A DNA stretch of 64,000 nt from Rhodococcus gordoniae (GTDB lineage: Bacteria; Actinomycetota; Actinomycetes; Mycobacteriales; Mycobacteriaceae), in the NCBI RefSeq assembly GCF_001646655.1, contig NZ_LPZN01000019.1, positions 42,387 to 106,386 on the forward strand, written 5' to 3'. A model generated the notes under the pieces. It saw only the letters and a program-made list of their open reading frames with translations, had not been told where the DNA came from and ran no database searches. Below are positions 49,970-59,381 of the stretch, one piece after another (position 1 is the first letter of the stretch; each line of letters starts with the position of its first letter). Position numbers and translations under genes: made by a program.

Positions 49970-50146
49970 TCTTCCGACGTTAACCTCTATGAAAAGGACA
50001 TCCGGCGCCTGCTTCGCCGTTCGGCCACGGACGAAGTAGGTGGTACCCCTGCCGAGAGGGGAAAGCCCGGATCTGCCATCGTCTGCACCGACAAAGTGCA
50101 GGTCGGCGGCGGGATCCGGTTCCGGGCACACCCCAGGAGAGTTTTG

Positions 50147-51979
50147 ATGACCTCAGCGACCATTCCCGGTTTGAACGGTACCGACGACAAGCTTCCGACC
50201 CAGCATGCCGAGTTGCTTGCCTGGGTCCAGGAGATTGCCGAGCTCACCCAGCCCGATCGCGTCGTATGGGCCGACGGCTCCGATGAGGAATGGGACCGTC
50301 TGACTTCTCTGCTGGTGGAGGCCGGCACCTTCACGCGTCTGAACGACGAGAAGAAGCCGAACTCCTTCCTCGCGAACTCGGATCCGTCCGATGTCGCCCG
50401 TGTCGAGTCGCGCACGTTCATCTGCTCGGAGAACGAGATCGACGCCGGCCCCACCAACAACTGGATGGCGCCCGACGAGATGCGCGCCACGATGACCGAG
50501 CTGTACCGCGGCTGCATGCGCGGACGCACCCTGTACGTCGTTCCGTTCTGCATGGGCCCGCTCGGTGCCGACGACCCGAAGCTCGGCGTCGAGCTCACCG
50601 ACTCGGAGTACGTCGTCGTCTCGATGCGCATCATGACCCGCATGGGCACCGCGGCTCTCGAGAAGCTCGGCACCGACCGTCCGTTCGTCAAGGCGCTGCA
50701 CTCGGTGGGTGCGCCGCTCGAGGCCGGTCAGCAGGATGTCCCGTGGCCGTGCAACGACACCAAGTACATCACCCACTTCCCCGAGACCCGTGAGATCTGG
50801 AGCTTCGGCTCCGGTTACGGCGGCAACGCCCTGCTCGGCAAGAAGTGCTACTCGCTGCGTATCGCGTCGGCGATGGCCCACGACGAGGGCTGGCTCGCCG
50901 AGCACATGCTGATCCTCAAGCTCATCTCCCCCGAGGACAAGGCGTACTACGTCGCCGCGGCGTTCCCGTCGGCGTGCGGCAAGACCAACCTCGCGATGAT
51001 CCAGCCGACCATCCCCGGCTGGCGCGCCGAGACCCTCGGCGACGACATCGCGTGGATGCGCTTCGGCAAGGACGGCCGTCTCTACGCCGTCAACCCGGAG
51101 TTCGGCTTCTTCGGCGTCGCTCCGGGCACCAGCGCGGATTCGAACCCGAACGCGATGGCCACCATCGAGGCCGGCAACACCATCTACACCAACGTCGCGA
51201 AGACCGACGACGGCGACATCTGGTGGGAGGGCATCGGCGGCGAGACCCCGGCGCACCTCACCGACTGGCTGGGCAACGACTGGACCCCCGAGTCCGGCAC
51301 CAACGCCGCGCACCCGAACTCGCGCTACTGCACCCCGATGTCGCAGTGCCCGATCCTCGCTCCCGAGTGGGACGACCCGCAGGGTGTGCCGATCTCGGCG
51401 ATCCTGTTCGGCGGACGCCGCAAGACGACGGTGCCCCTCGTGAGCCAGTCCTTCGACTGGCAGCACGGCACCTTCCTCGGCGCGACCCTGTCGTCCGAGC
51501 AGACCGCCGCGGCCGAGGGCAAGGTCGGTAGCGTCCGTCGCGACCCGATGGCGATGCTGCCGTTCCTCGGCTACAACGCCGGCGACTACCTGAACCACTG
51601 GATCACGCTCGGCAAGAACGCCGACGAGGACAAGCTGCCGAAGATCTTCTACGTCAACTGGTTCCGTCGTGGCGACGACGGCCGCTTCCTGTGGCCCGGC
51701 TTCGGCGAGAACTCGCGTGTGCTCAAGTGGATCGTCGACCGTATCGAGAACAAGGCCGGCGCGCAGTCCACGCCGATCGGCTACGTTCCCACGGCCGCCG
51801 ACCTCACGCTCGACGGTCTCGATGTCGAGCCCGCCGACGTCGACGAGGCCCTGAAGGTCGATGTCGACGAGTGGAAGGCCGAGATCGACGGCATCGCCGA
51901 GTGGTTCGACTTCCTCGGCGAGAAGGTGCCCGCGGGCATCCGCGACGAGTTCGAGGCACTGAAGCAGCGCCTGGGCTGA
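50147..51979 (+). CDS. pckG: Phosphoenolpyruvate carboxykinase (GTP)
   Basis: A 610-residue GTP-dependent PEPCK, the first step of gluconeogenesis from oxaloacetate. The catalytic P-loop is [12 protein letters not shown] near residue 280 (with the reactive cysteine), the metal/Mn site follows in [12 protein letters not shown], and GNNAL-type text appears as [18 protein letters not shown]. The length is typical of the GTP form. The ATG at 50147 has AGGAGA upstream. Codon use is strongly biased toward C-ending codons, as in highly expressed genes. It stands alone, with a 19-bp hairpin terminator after it. Confidence 0.97.
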   Translation: MTSATIPGLNGTDDKLPTQHAELLAWVQEIAELTQPDRVVWADGSDEEWDRLTSLLVEAGTFTRLNDEKKPNSFLANSDPSDVARVESRTFICSENEIDAGPTNNWMAPDEMRATMTELYRGCMRGRTLYVVPFCMGPLGADDPKLGVELTDSEYVVVSMRIMTRMGTAALEKLGTDRPFVKALHSVGAPLEAGQQDVPWPCNDTKYITHFPETREIWSFGSGYGGNALLGKKCYSLRIASAMAHDEGWLAEHMLILKLISPEDKAYYVAAAFPSACGKTNLAMIQPTIPGWRAETLGDDIAWMRFGKDGRLYAVNPEFGFFGVAPGTSADSNPNAMATIEAGNTIYTNVAKTDDGDIWWEGIGGETPAHLTDWLGNDWTPESGTNAAHPNSRYCTPMSQCPILAPEWDDPQGVPISAILFGGRRKTTVPLVSQSFDWQHGTFLGATLSSEQTAAAEGKVGSVRRDPMAMLPFLGYNAGDYLNHWITLGKNADEDKLPKIFYVNWFRRGDDGRFLWPGFGENSRVLKWIVDRIENKAGAQSTPIGYVPTAADLTLDGLDVEPADVDEALKVDVDEWKAEIDGIAEWFDFLGEKVPAGIRDEFEALKQRLG

Positions 51980-51992
51980 TTCGATCCTGTTA

Positions 51993-52035
51993 CGACGATG
52001 CCCGCTTCCGGTACTTCCGGAAGCGGGCATCGTCG
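51993..52035. terminator. Strong bidirectional terminator after pckG
   Basis: A perfect 19-bp stem: 51993-52011 (CGACGATGCCCGCTTCCGG) with 52017-52035, loop TACTT. It lies between pckG and the convergent VOC gene (stop at 52040). Confidence 0.9.
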
Positions 52036-52039
52036 TCCT

Positions 52040-52516
52040 TCACGCGTTCTGCTGCGCCGCCCACTCGTCGAGTCGTCGCTTCGCCTCTTCGGCCGGAACG
52101 TTCTCGACCCGCGTCATCACGGCCCAGCGGTGACCGAAGGGATCGAGGATCGAGGCGAACCGGTCGCCGGTCACGAAGGTCGACGGCTCCTCGAACACCC
52201 GGGAGCCGAGGGTGACGGCTCGCGCGAATACGGCGTCGACGTCCGTGCAGTACAGCACGTACGAATGGTCGACCTCGTTCGTTCCGCCGGGCGTGTGCAG
52301 ACCCATCTCGGGATGCGGATCGCTCAATTGCATTCGGCCGTTGCCGAAGTCGAGTTCGGCATGCACGACCTTCCCGTCGGGGCCGTCCATCCGGTCGACG
52401 ACGGTCGCTCCGAACGCCTCGCTGTAGAAGTCGATCGCGCGTCCTCCGTCGTGGACGACGAGGAAGGGGGTGAGGGAGGTGTATCCCTCGGGGACCGGAT
52501 TCACCGAATTCGTCAT
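52040..52516 (-). CDS. VOC family protein (PhnB/glyoxalase-like)
   Basis: A 158-residue vicinal-oxygen-chelate fold protein with two beta-alpha-beta-beta-beta modules: TPFLVVHDGGRAIDFYSEAFGATVVDRM in the first and VDHSYVLYCTDVDAVFARAVTLGSRVFEEP in the second. The potential metal ligands include His51 (VVHAEL) and a late Asp/His pair in DPFGHRWAV. PhnB-like members have no settled function. It is separate from neighbouring genes. Confidence 0.88.
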   Translation of the reverse strand: MTNSVNPVPEGYTSLTPFLVVHDGGRAIDFYSEAFGATVVDRMDGPDGKVVHAELDFGNGRMQLSDPHPEMGLHTPGGTNEVDHSYVLYCTDVDAVFARAVTLGSRVFEEPSTFVTGDRFASILDPFGHRWAVMTRVENVPAEEAKRRLDEWAAQQNA

Positions 52517-52580
52517 GGTGTCAGTGTCGGACGGCGACCGTGCGCTCGTATTGAAGAAACCCGACCGGTGAGGATCCGGC

Positions 52581-53750
52581 TCACGGACGGAAGACCGCGC
52601 GCAGGCAGTCGTCCTCCTTCTTCTCGAACATCTCGTATCCGCGTACCGCCTCGGTGAGCGGAAGGTCGTGCGTCATGAGCCAACTCGGGTCCAGCCTGTT
52701 CTCGAGGACGTGCTCGAACAGGGTGGGCATGTACCGCTGGCCGTGTTGCTGTGCCGTCCGCAATGTGAGGCTCTTGTTCGTCAGGACGGCCATCGGGAAC
52801 TTGTCGGTGACACCGTAGATGCCCAGCACCGACACCACACCGCCCTTGCCGCAGGACAGGATCGCCTCCCGCAGGGAGGTCGCGCGGTCGCTCTCCATCC
52901 GCAGTGCCTGCTTGACCTTGTCGTAGGCCTGCATGACGCCGGTGCCGTGGCCTTCCATGCCCACCGCGTCGATACACGCGTCCGGCCCGCGCCCACCGGT
53001 GCTCTCGCGCAGCGTCTCGTAGACGCTGTCGACCTCGGTGTAATCCACCGTCTCGGCGCCGACCTTCTTCGCGGCGCGGTCGAGGCGATCGCGGAAACGG
53101 TCGATCACGATCACCCTTTCGGCACCCATGATCCTCGCGCTCGCCGCGGCCATGAGACCGACAGCGCCGGCACCCCAGACCGCCACGGTGTCACCCGGGG
53201 AGATGTCGCAGAAATCGGCACCCATATATCCCGTCGGCACCGCGTCCGACAGGAACAGGGCCTGCTCGTCACCGACACCCTCGGGGATCCGGAAGCAGTT
53301 GACGTCGCCGAAGGGCACGCGGATGTATTCGGCGTGCGAACCCTGATACCCGCCGAAAGGATGGGTGTACCCGTAGATGCCGCCGGTGGGATAGCCGAGC
53401 AGAGGCTGCTGCATGGCGGCGTTCGGATTGGTGGTGTCGCACGCGGCGTGCAGTCCGTCGGCGCAGTACGGGCATGTCCCGCATCCGATGAACGACGGCA
53501 CGACCACCCGGTCGCCGACGTGTACCGAGGTCACCTCCGGGCCGGTCTCCACGATCTCGCCCATGAACTCGTGGCCGATCACGTCGCCCTCGCGCATCCC
53601 CGGTAGGTAACCGCCGAGAAAGTGCAGATCGGAACCGCAGGTCGTGGTGAGGCGGACCTTCACGATCACGTCGTGCGGATTGACCAGGCCGGGATCGTCG
53701 ACCGTCTCGACCGATAATTCGTTCACACCCATCCAGCACAGGGCTCGCAT
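52581..53750 (-). CDS. Zinc-dependent alcohol/formaldehyde dehydrogenase-like protein
   Basis: A 389-residue medium-chain dehydrogenase. The catalytic zinc site has Cys in TTCGSDLHF and the GHEFMGEIVETG motif, the structural zinc cysteines are GCGTCPYCADGLHAAC (about 97-112), and the cofactor site is VWGAGAVGLMAAASARIMGAERVIVID with NAD-type aspartate. The family is close to glutathione-independent formaldehyde dehydrogenase and related enzymes annotated as zinc-dependent alcohol dehydrogenases. Its ATG at 53748-53750 overlaps by one base the stop of the SRPBCC gene, so the two are co-expressed. Confidence 0.93.
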   Translation of the reverse strand: MRALCWMGVNELSVETVDDPGLVNPHDVIVKVRLTTTCGSDLHFLGGYLPGMREGDVIGHEFMGEIVETGPEVTSVHVGDRVVVPSFIGCGTCPYCADGLHAACDTTNPNAAMQQPLLGYPTGGIYGYTHPFGGYQGSHAEYIRVPFGDVNCFRIPEGVGDEQALFLSDAVPTGYMGADFCDISPGDTVAVWGAGAVGLMAAASARIMGAERVIVIDRFRDRLDRAAKKVGAETVDYTEVDSVYETLRESTGGRGPDACIDAVGMEGHGTGVMQAYDKVKQALRMESDRATSLREAILSCGKGGVVSVLGIYGVTDKFPMAVLTNKSLTLRTAQQHGQRYMPTLFEHVLENRLDPSWLMTHDLPLTEAVRGYEMFEKKEDDCLRAVFRP

Positions 53751-54334
53751 CAGGCGTCTCCTTCCGATTCGCGGGCACTCGGACTGCCCTGCAGGGTGGG
53801 GATCTCGCCGGTCTGCATGAGGGCGCGCGCACGGTAGAGGGCGGTGAAGGTCCACGCGCCGGTGACCAGGTCGGGAGCGGGAACCTGGGCGCGCAGCGTC
53901 ATCGCGGTGCCGCGCGGTGCGTCGGACACCGCGAGGACCACTCGGGGGCCCGGCGTGTCCGCGTCGTCCTCTCCGACGAATGCGAGGCCCTCCGAGGTGA
54001 CATCGACCCGGGTGTCCCAGATCGTGGATCTGCCGGCGACGTCCCAGGTCCAGCGCAGACGGTTCGCCTCGACCGTCTCGACCCGCACGTGATCGCCGAA
54101 CACTCTGCTCAGGTTCTCGGGATCCCGCCAGAACTGCATGACCTGCGCCCGCGGAACCGTCACGGTCACCGTCTGCGGTTTCCGCGCGTCGACGGGCCGG
54201 TCCACGGCGCGCCGGACGAGTCCGCCGACCGTGTGACCGGCATGGTTCACCGCCCTGCCCGCGTTGTCGACGACTCTGCTCGCGTTCTCCGCGACCTTGC
54301 TCGCGTTCTGCACGACTCTGCCGAAATCGACCAC
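53750..54334 (-). CDS. SRPBCC (START-like) family protein with helical N terminus
   Basis: A 194-residue protein. The first 45 residues are an amphipathic, Asn/Ala-rich helix with repeated spacing (VVQNASKVAENASRVVDNAG), and the remainder is a START/Bet-v-1-type hydrophobic pocket (TVPRAQVMQFWRDPENLSRVFGDHVRVE, then GRSTIWDTRVDV). Such proteins often accompany dehydrogenases in stress or detoxification operons. The start is the GTG at 54332-54334, with GAGGAGAC upstream; the frame stays open upstream without likely coding sequence. Confidence 0.82.
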   Translation of the reverse strand: MVDFGRVVQNASKVAENASRVVDNAGRAVNHAGHTVGGLVRRAVDRPVDARKPQTVTVTVPRAQVMQFWRDPENLSRVFGDHVRVETVEANRLRWTWDVAGRSTIWDTRVDVTSEGLAFVGEDDADTPGPRVVLAVSDAPRGTAMTLRAQVPAPDLVTGAWTFTALYRARALMQTGEIPTLQGSPSARESEGDA

Positions 54335-54609
54335 CGTCGTCTCCTCACCGGTACGGACGGACAGGGACCGCCGGTCGCCGGATCGGAGGACGAACGCCAC
54401 AGTGGGCGTCGGGAAGATCGAGGCGGCCGCTGATGTTGAGTACCCGTGTACGCCGGACCGACACACCGTCGCCGCACTGTGCCCGCGCATGCGCGTGACC
54501 GGGGCGGGTGCACGGCTCCCCGGCTGCACAGCACGTATCAGCGAATGATGCAATGGTGTGACGGAAACGACCCGGTCGTCGCTACGACCGCTAGGAGGGA
54601 TCGGCCCAT

Positions 54610-55545
54610 ATGAGCGGTATCTACAACAATGTCACCGAGCTGGTCGGGCGCACCCCGATCGTCAAGCTCAACCGTCTGACCGAGGGGTCCGGCGCGACGG
54701 TCGCCGTGAAGCTCGAGTTCTACAACCCGGCGAACAGCGTCAAGGACCGTATCGGCGTCGCGATCATCGACGCGGCCGAGAAGTCCGGTGAGCTGAAGCC
54801 CGGCGGCACGATCGTCGAGGGCACCTCCGGCAACACCGGCATCGCGCTCGCGATGGTCGGCGCTGCACGCGGCTACAAGGTCATCCTCACGATGCCCGAG
54901 ACGATGTCCACCGAGCGTCGCGTCATGCTCCGCGCCTACGGCGCCGAGATCGTCCTCACCCCCGGCTCCGAGGGCATGAAGGGTGCCGTCGCGAAGGCCG
55001 AGGAGATCGTCGCGAACACCGAGAACGCGATCCTCGCCCGCCAGTTCGGCAACCCCGCGAACCCGGAGATCCACTACAACACCACCGGTGAGGAGATCTG
55101 GAAGGACACCGCCGGTGAGGTCGACATCTTCGTGGCCGGCATCGGTACGGGCGGCACCATCACGGGCGCGGGCCGCAGGCTCAAGGAGTACAAGCCGGAC
55201 GTGAAGGTCGTCGGTGTCGAGCCGGTCGACTCGCCGATCCTCAACGGTGGCGAGCCCGGACCGCACAAGATCCAGGGCATCGGCGCCAACTTCGTGCCCG
55301 ACGTGCTCGACCGCGAGGTCTACGACGAGATCGTCGACGTGTCGTTCGAGGATTCGATTCGTATCGCGCGCGATCTGGGCACCCAGGAAGGCATTCTCGG
55401 CGGCATCTCGTCGGGTGCGATCGTCTGGGCGGCCCTCGAGCTGGCGAAGCGTCCCGAGAACGCCGGCAAGCTGATCGTCGCCGTCGTCTGCGACTTCGGT
55501 GAGCGGTACATCTCCACCCCGCTGTTCGAACACATCCGGGACTGA
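54610..55545 (+). CDS. cysK: Cysteine synthase (O-acetylserine sulfhydrylase)
   Basis: A 311-residue PLP enzyme that makes L-cysteine from O-acetylserine and sulfide. The PLP lysine is in NSVKDRIG (near residue 44), the substrate loop is TSGNTG, the phosphate loop GTGGTITG, and the C-terminal [14 protein letters not shown] is typical of CysK. The ATG at 54610 has AGGAGGG 11 bp upstream. It is followed within 8 bp by cysE, whose product supplies O-acetylserine. A short upstream frame (54545-54613) ends on the cysK start and may couple translation. Confidence 0.97.
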   Translation: MSGIYNNVTELVGRTPIVKLNRLTEGSGATVAVKLEFYNPANSVKDRIGVAIIDAAEKSGELKPGGTIVEGTSGNTGIALAMVGAARGYKVILTMPETMSTERRVMLRAYGAEIVLTPGSEGMKGAVAKAEEIVANTENAILARQFGNPANPEIHYNTTGEEIWKDTAGEVDIFVAGIGTGGTITGAGRRLKEYKPDVKVVGVEPVDSPILNGGEPGPHKIQGIGANFVPDVLDREVYDEIVDVSFEDSIRIARDLGTQEGILGGISSGAIVWAALELAKRPENAGKLIVAVVCDFGERYISTPLFEHIRD

Positions 55546-55553
55546 TCGCCGTC

Positions 55554-56132
55554 GTGGGTATCCTGCACACTCTGCGGGAGGATCTGCAGTCTGCGCGCGG
55601 CCACGATCCGGCCGCGCGCAGCGATGCGGAGAACGCCGTCGTCTACTCGGGGCTGCACGCGATCTGGTCGCACCGCATCGCGCACCGGATGTGGCAGGTG
55701 CCCGCGCTGAAGGGACCTGCGCGGATCCTCGCGCAGTTCACCCGATTCCTCACCGGCATCGAGATCCATCCCGGCGCGACCATCGGGCGTCGTTTCTTCA
55801 TCGACCACGGCATGGGCGTGGTCATCGGCGAGACGGCCGAGATCGGCGACGACGTGATGCTCTACCACGGCGTGACGCTCGGTGGCCGGTCGCTGGCGAA
55901 GGAGAAGCGTCATCCGACGCTGGGCAACCGGGTCACCGTCGGAGCGGGAGCGAAGGTCCTCGGCCCGGTGGTGATCGGGGACGACAGCGCGATCGGTGCC
56001 AACGCCGTGGTCACCCACGACGTGCCGGCGGATTCGATCGCCACGGGCATCCCCGCGACCGTCCGCTCCCGCAAGAAGCACGAACCGCTCGTGGATCCGA
56101 CGACCTACATCGATCCCGCCATGTACATCTGA
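55554..56132 (+). CDS. cysE: Serine O-acetyltransferase
   Basis: A 192-residue left-handed parallel beta-helix acetyltransferase. It shows the helical N domain ([10 protein letters not shown]), the catalytic His/Asp pair in [29 protein letters not shown], and hexapeptide repeats ([33 protein letters not shown]). It makes O-acetylserine for cysK and normally forms a complex with it; the C terminus ends in isoleucine (AMYI), as needed for insertion into the CysK active site. The start is a GTG at 55554, 8 bp after the cysK stop. Confidence 0.96.
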   Translation: MGILHTLREDLQSARGHDPAARSDAENAVVYSGLHAIWSHRIAHRMWQVPALKGPARILAQFTRFLTGIEIHPGATIGRRFFIDHGMGVVIGETAEIGDDVMLYHGVTLGGRSLAKEKRHPTLGNRVTVGAGAKVLGPVVIGDDSAIGANAVVTHDVPADSIATGIPATVRSRKKHEPLVDPTTYIDPAMYI

Positions 56133-56145
56133 GGTCGTGTCCTGC

Positions 56146-56201
56146 CGAGGGGGAGGGTATGTGCGTTCTCGTCGGAGAATTCGCACATACCCTCCCCCTC
56201 G
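56146..56201. terminator. Very long bidirectional hairpin after cysE
   Basis: A perfect 20-bp stem (56146-56165 with 56182-56201), with a further inner stem TTCTC/GAGAA around GTCG. The arms are purine/pyrimidine biased (GAGGGGGAGGGTATGTGCG). It sits between the convergent cysE and aldehyde dehydrogenase genes. Confidence 0.85.
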
Positions 56202-56211
56202 TCGTACGGGA

Positions 56212-57660
56212 TCAGCCCTCGTAGCCGGGCGGATAGAGCACGGACTTCAGCTCGCAGAACGCCTCGAGTCCTTCGGGGCCGTTCTCGCGTCCGATGCCGG
56301 AATTCTTGAATCCACCGAACGGTGAACCGGGATCGAAGGCGTACCAGTTGATTCCGTAGGTGCCGGTGCGCACGCGCGACGCGATCTCGAGGCCCTTCTC
56401 GACGTCGGTGGTGTACACGGAACCGGCGAGGCCGTAATCGGAGTCGTTGGCGATCTTCACCGCTTCGTCGACGCTGTCGTAGGGGATCACGCAGATGACG
56501 GGCCCGAAGATCTCCTCGCGGGCGATCGTCATCGAGTTGTCGACGTCGGCGAAGATCGTCGGCTCGACGAAGTAACCCTTGTCGAGGTGCGCCGGACGGC
56601 CGCCGCCGATCACGACGCGGGCACCCTCCTCCGTGCCCTTGGCGATGTAGCCTTCGACGCGGTCGCGCTGCTTGGCGGAGATCAGCGGACCGATCTGCGC
56701 GGCCTCGTCGCCGGGAGGCCCGACGGGGAAGAACGCGGTTGCGCCGGCGACCTTCTCGACGACCTCGTCGTAGCGGGAACGGGGAGCCAGGATCCGCGTC
56801 TGGCCGACACAGGCCTGGCCGGTGTTGATCAGCCCCGACATCACCAGCATGGCGACGGTGGAGTCGAGGTCCGCGTCCTCGAGGACGATGGCCGCGGACT
56901 TGCCGCCGAGTTCGAGCGAGCAGCGCTTGAGATTGCGCGCCGCGATCTCGCCGATGTGCTTGCCCACCGCGGTCGACCCGGTGAAGGTGATCTTGTCGAT
57001 GTCCGGATGGGACACGAGGCTCTCGCCGGTGTCCGCGCCGCCCGGAACCACCGACAGCACGCCCTCGGGAAGACCGGCCTCGGTGAAGATCTCGGCGACG
57101 AGGTTCACGGCCAGCGGGGCCTCGGGGGCAGGCTTGAGCACCACGGAGCATCCGGCGAGCAGTGCGGGTGCGATCTTGTTCGCGCACAGGAACAGCGGCA
57201 CGTTCCACGCGATGACGGCGGCGACGACGCCGACCGGTTCGCGGGTGACGCGGGTGCGGCCGAACGAGCCGACCCGTTCCTCGACCCAGTTGAACGAATC
57301 AGCCAGTCCGGCATAGAAATTCAGCGTCCCCAGGGCCGGTGTCATCTGCACCATCTGGACGGAGGGGCCCGGCTGGCCGAGTTCGGAACCGAGGACGGCG
57401 GCGATCTCGTCGTTGCGTTCCTCGATGAGCGCGACGGCCTTGGCGAGTACCTGCGCGCGTTCGGCCGGCGACGTGCGCGGCCACGGTCCGTCGTCGAAGG
57501 CGCGCCGGGCGGCGGCGACCGCGGCGTCGACATCCTTCGGTCCTGCGACCGGCACGGAGCCGACCCGCTCCTCGGTGGCGGGGGAGAACACCTCGAGTCT
57601 CTCGTCGGTCGACGGTGCCACCCATTCGCCGCCGATGAACAACTTGTCGTAGTCGGTCAT
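56212..57660 (-). CDS. Aldehyde dehydrogenase (NAD(P)-dependent; Rv0223c-like)
   Basis: A 482-residue aldehyde dehydrogenase. The oxyanion Asn is in VIAWNVPLFL, the cofactor loop GVLSVVPGGADTGESL and ITFTGSTAVGKHI, the catalytic glutamate in LELGGKSAAIV, and the catalytic cysteine in NTGQACVGQTRIL (near residue 282). EIFGPVICVIPYD is near the end. The start is the ATG at 57658-57660 with GAGGAAG upstream. The position before the methyltransferase/glycosyltransferase block corresponds to Rv0223c. Substrate not evident. Confidence 0.95.
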   Translation of the reverse strand: MTDYDKLFIGGEWVAPSTDERLEVFSPATEERVGSVPVAGPKDVDAAVAAARRAFDDGPWPRTSPAERAQVLAKAVALIEERNDEIAAVLGSELGQPGPSVQMVQMTPALGTLNFYAGLADSFNWVEERVGSFGRTRVTREPVGVVAAVIAWNVPLFLCANKIAPALLAGCSVVLKPAPEAPLAVNLVAEIFTEAGLPEGVLSVVPGGADTGESLVSHPDIDKITFTGSTAVGKHIGEIAARNLKRCSLELGGKSAAIVLEDADLDSTVAMLVMSGLINTGQACVGQTRILAPRSRYDEVVEKVAGATAFFPVGPPGDEAAQIGPLISAKQRDRVEGYIAKGTEEGARVVIGGGRPAHLDKGYFVEPTIFADVDNSMTIAREEIFGPVICVIPYDSVDEAVKIANDSDYGLAGSVYTTDVEKGLEIASRVRTGTYGINWYAFDPGSPFGGFKNSGIGRENGPEGLEAFCELKSVLYPPGYEG

Positions 57661-57799
57661 GTCTTCCTCATCCGTTGCTGTGTGCTCACGTCTCGGATCT
57701 CGCGGCCGTCGGGCGCGCCGCGGTGCTGTGACCCCGAACACTAGAACACGTTACAGCCTGAGGCCAGGGGGTCACCAGATCCGATGGGACCGGACGGCC

Positions 57800-58279
57800 T
57801 CACTCCCCGAGGTGGCAGCGCCGGTGCAGCAGGCGGATCTCCTGTTCGAGTTCGGGAGCGGGCCCGTCGACGACGGCATCCGGCACGACCTCACGGATCG
57901 GCAGCGGACGGACCGGGGCCGGAGCCACGCCCATCTCGTCGAGCCACCGGACGAGTTGCTCGGAGGACGCCGCGTAGACGATCCGCCCCAGGCCGACCCA
58001 GCCGTGCGCGGCCGCGCACATCGGGCAGTGCTCACCGGAGGTGTAGACGGTGGCGATGGCGCGCCGGTCGGGCTCGAGATGTTCGGCCGCCCACCGCGCG
58101 AGCTCGAACTCGGGGTGCCGGGTGCTGTCGCCGCCTGCGACGCGGTTGCGGTCCTCGGCCAGGACCTCGCCGTCCGCGTCGACCAGCACCGACCCGAACG
58201 GCTCGTCACCGGTCGAGACCGCCTCCTCCGCGAGCTCGACGCACCGCCGCAGATACTGCAGATCCGTGTCGTTCACCAT
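57800..58279 (-). CDS. Nucleoside deaminase (cytidine/deoxycytidylate deaminase superfamily)
   Basis: A 159-residue zinc deaminase. The zinc ligands and general-acid Glu are in STRHPEFELARWAAEHLE (H-x-E, about 51-68) and SGEHCPMCAAA (PCxxC, about 81-91). It resembles the guanine deaminase/TadA-like nucleoside deaminase group that also includes YfhC-type proteins; substrate not determined. The start is the ATG at 58277-58279. It is divergent from a small hypothetical gene. Confidence 0.9.
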   Translation of the reverse strand: MVNDTDLQYLRRCVELAEEAVSTGDEPFGSVLVDADGEVLAEDRNRVAGGDSTRHPEFELARWAAEHLEPDRRAIATVYTSGEHCPMCAAAHGWVGLGRIVYAASSEQLVRWLDEMGVAPAPVRPLPIREVVPDAVVDGPAPELEQEIRLLHRRCHLGE

Positions 58280-58418
58280 GGATGTCTCCTTCCTCCCTCG
58301 GCTGCACAGTAGAGCGAAGCCGGCGGCGGCACCGAGTTCGGCGGGGGGAAGGAGCCGGGTGGCGCGAATCGGCGACCGTCACCACACTGGAGGGTGCCCA
58401 ACGGTCAGGAGACACGAC

Positions 58419-58835
58419 ATGGCGGAGAACAATCCGTTCGGATTCGACCCCGAAGATCTCGACCGCGTGGTGCGGGAGGCCGGAGAGGAACTGCGGGAGC
58501 TGAAGGACCGCATCTTCTCGTTCCTCGAGCCACCTGCGGCGCCGACGCGCACGCAGCCACGGCCCGAGACCACCGGTGAGAAGGGCGACGGGGTCTGGGT
58601 CGTCTACACCACCGACGACGACGGCGTCGCCCGCGTCGACCAGGTTCATCGCACCGAACTGGACGCGCTGCGCACACTCAAGGGCAACACCGATCCGCGA
58701 CGCTCGGTGCGGTTCCTGCCCTACGGGATGAGCGTGAGCATCCTCGACCGCCCGAGCGTCACCGAGGACGGGGCCGGCCAGGACGGTGCCACCGAGGACG
58801 CTGCTCCCGGCGACGACGCGACCGGCGAGAACTGA
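58419..58835 (+). CDS. Acidic hypothetical protein
   Basis: A 138-residue soluble protein that I do not recognise. The first 40 residues are helical and acidic (NPFGFDPEDLDRVVREAGEELRELKDRIFSFL), the middle is a small alpha/beta module (GVWVVYTTDDDGVARVDQVHRTELDALRTLKGN) and the tail is Asp/Glu/Gly-rich and disordered. The ATG at 58419 has AGGAG upstream. No link to neighbours is evident. Confidence 0.75.
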   Translation: MAENNPFGFDPEDLDRVVREAGEELRELKDRIFSFLEPPAAPTRTQPRPETTGEKGDGVWVVYTTDDDGVARVDQVHRTELDALRTLKGNTDPRRSVRFLPYGMSVSILDRPSVTEDGAGQDGATEDAAPGDDATGEN

Positions 58836-58844
58836 CCCGGAGGT

Positions 58845-59276
58845 TCACCCACCGTCGTGGATGTACGAGGCGAGCTGGTCGCGCTCGGTCTGTAGCTCGT
58901 CGATGCGGCTCTTGACCACGTCGCCGATACTGACGATCCCGACCAGCCGAGCGTCGACCACGACCGGCAGGTGCCGGATCCGTTGTTCGGTCATGGTCTC
59001 GGCGAGACTGTCGACCGAATCGCTGGGCAGGCAGGTCGTCACCGTCCGGGACATCAGTTCGTGTGCCGGTGCCGCAAGGATCGACGGGCCGCGTTCGTGC
59101 AGGGCGCGTACGACGTCGCGTTCGGTGACGATGCCGGCGACGGTCTTACCCTCGCACACCACCATCGCGCCGATGTTGAACCGCGCGAAATCGCCGATGA
59201 GTTCGCACACCGTGGTGCCGGGCGCGACCGTGTGCACCGCCGAGCCCTTGTTCCGCAAAATGTCAGCAATCCGCAT
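58845..59276 (-). CDS. Two-CBS-domain protein
   Basis: A 143-residue protein consisting of two CBS domains in tandem (a Bateman module). The first has VAPGTTVCELIGDFARFNIGAMVVCEGKTVAGIVTERDVVRAL, and the second CLPSDSVDSLAETMTEQRIRHLPVVVDARLVGIVSIGDVVKSRI. Such stand-alone modules bind adenine nucleotides or NAD and regulate partners; the ERD and SIGD sequences are classic CBS ends. A C-terminal helix (DELQTERDQLASYI) follows. The ATG at 59274-59276 is chosen over a frame extension of 15 residues. Confidence 0.9.
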   Translation of the reverse strand: MRIADILRNKGSAVHTVAPGTTVCELIGDFARFNIGAMVVCEGKTVAGIVTERDVVRALHERGPSILAAPAHELMSRTVTTCLPSDSVDSLAETMTEQRIRHLPVVVDARLVGIVSIGDVVKSRIDELQTERDQLASYIHDGG

Positions 59277-59381
59277 CCGGTACCGCCGATCCGCTCGCAG
59301 AGCATCCCGGCGGACCGCCACAGTTTCCGCCGGGACTCCGATGTGGTCCTCAGAGTAGGCCGGAAAGCACGGCGTGCCCGG

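Noticed and set aside
50030..50060. T-box-like GGTGGTACC word upstream of pckG
   Set aside because: It lacks the specifier stem, the AGGGTGGNACCGCG consensus is incomplete, and pckG is not an amino-acid or tRNA-synthetase gene; chance match.
53855..54609. Extended SRPBCC start near 54553 and overlapping rightward frames
   Set aside because: The extra N-terminal residues are not family-like, and the GTG at 54334 has a strong ribosome site; the rest is a divergent promoter region with cysK.
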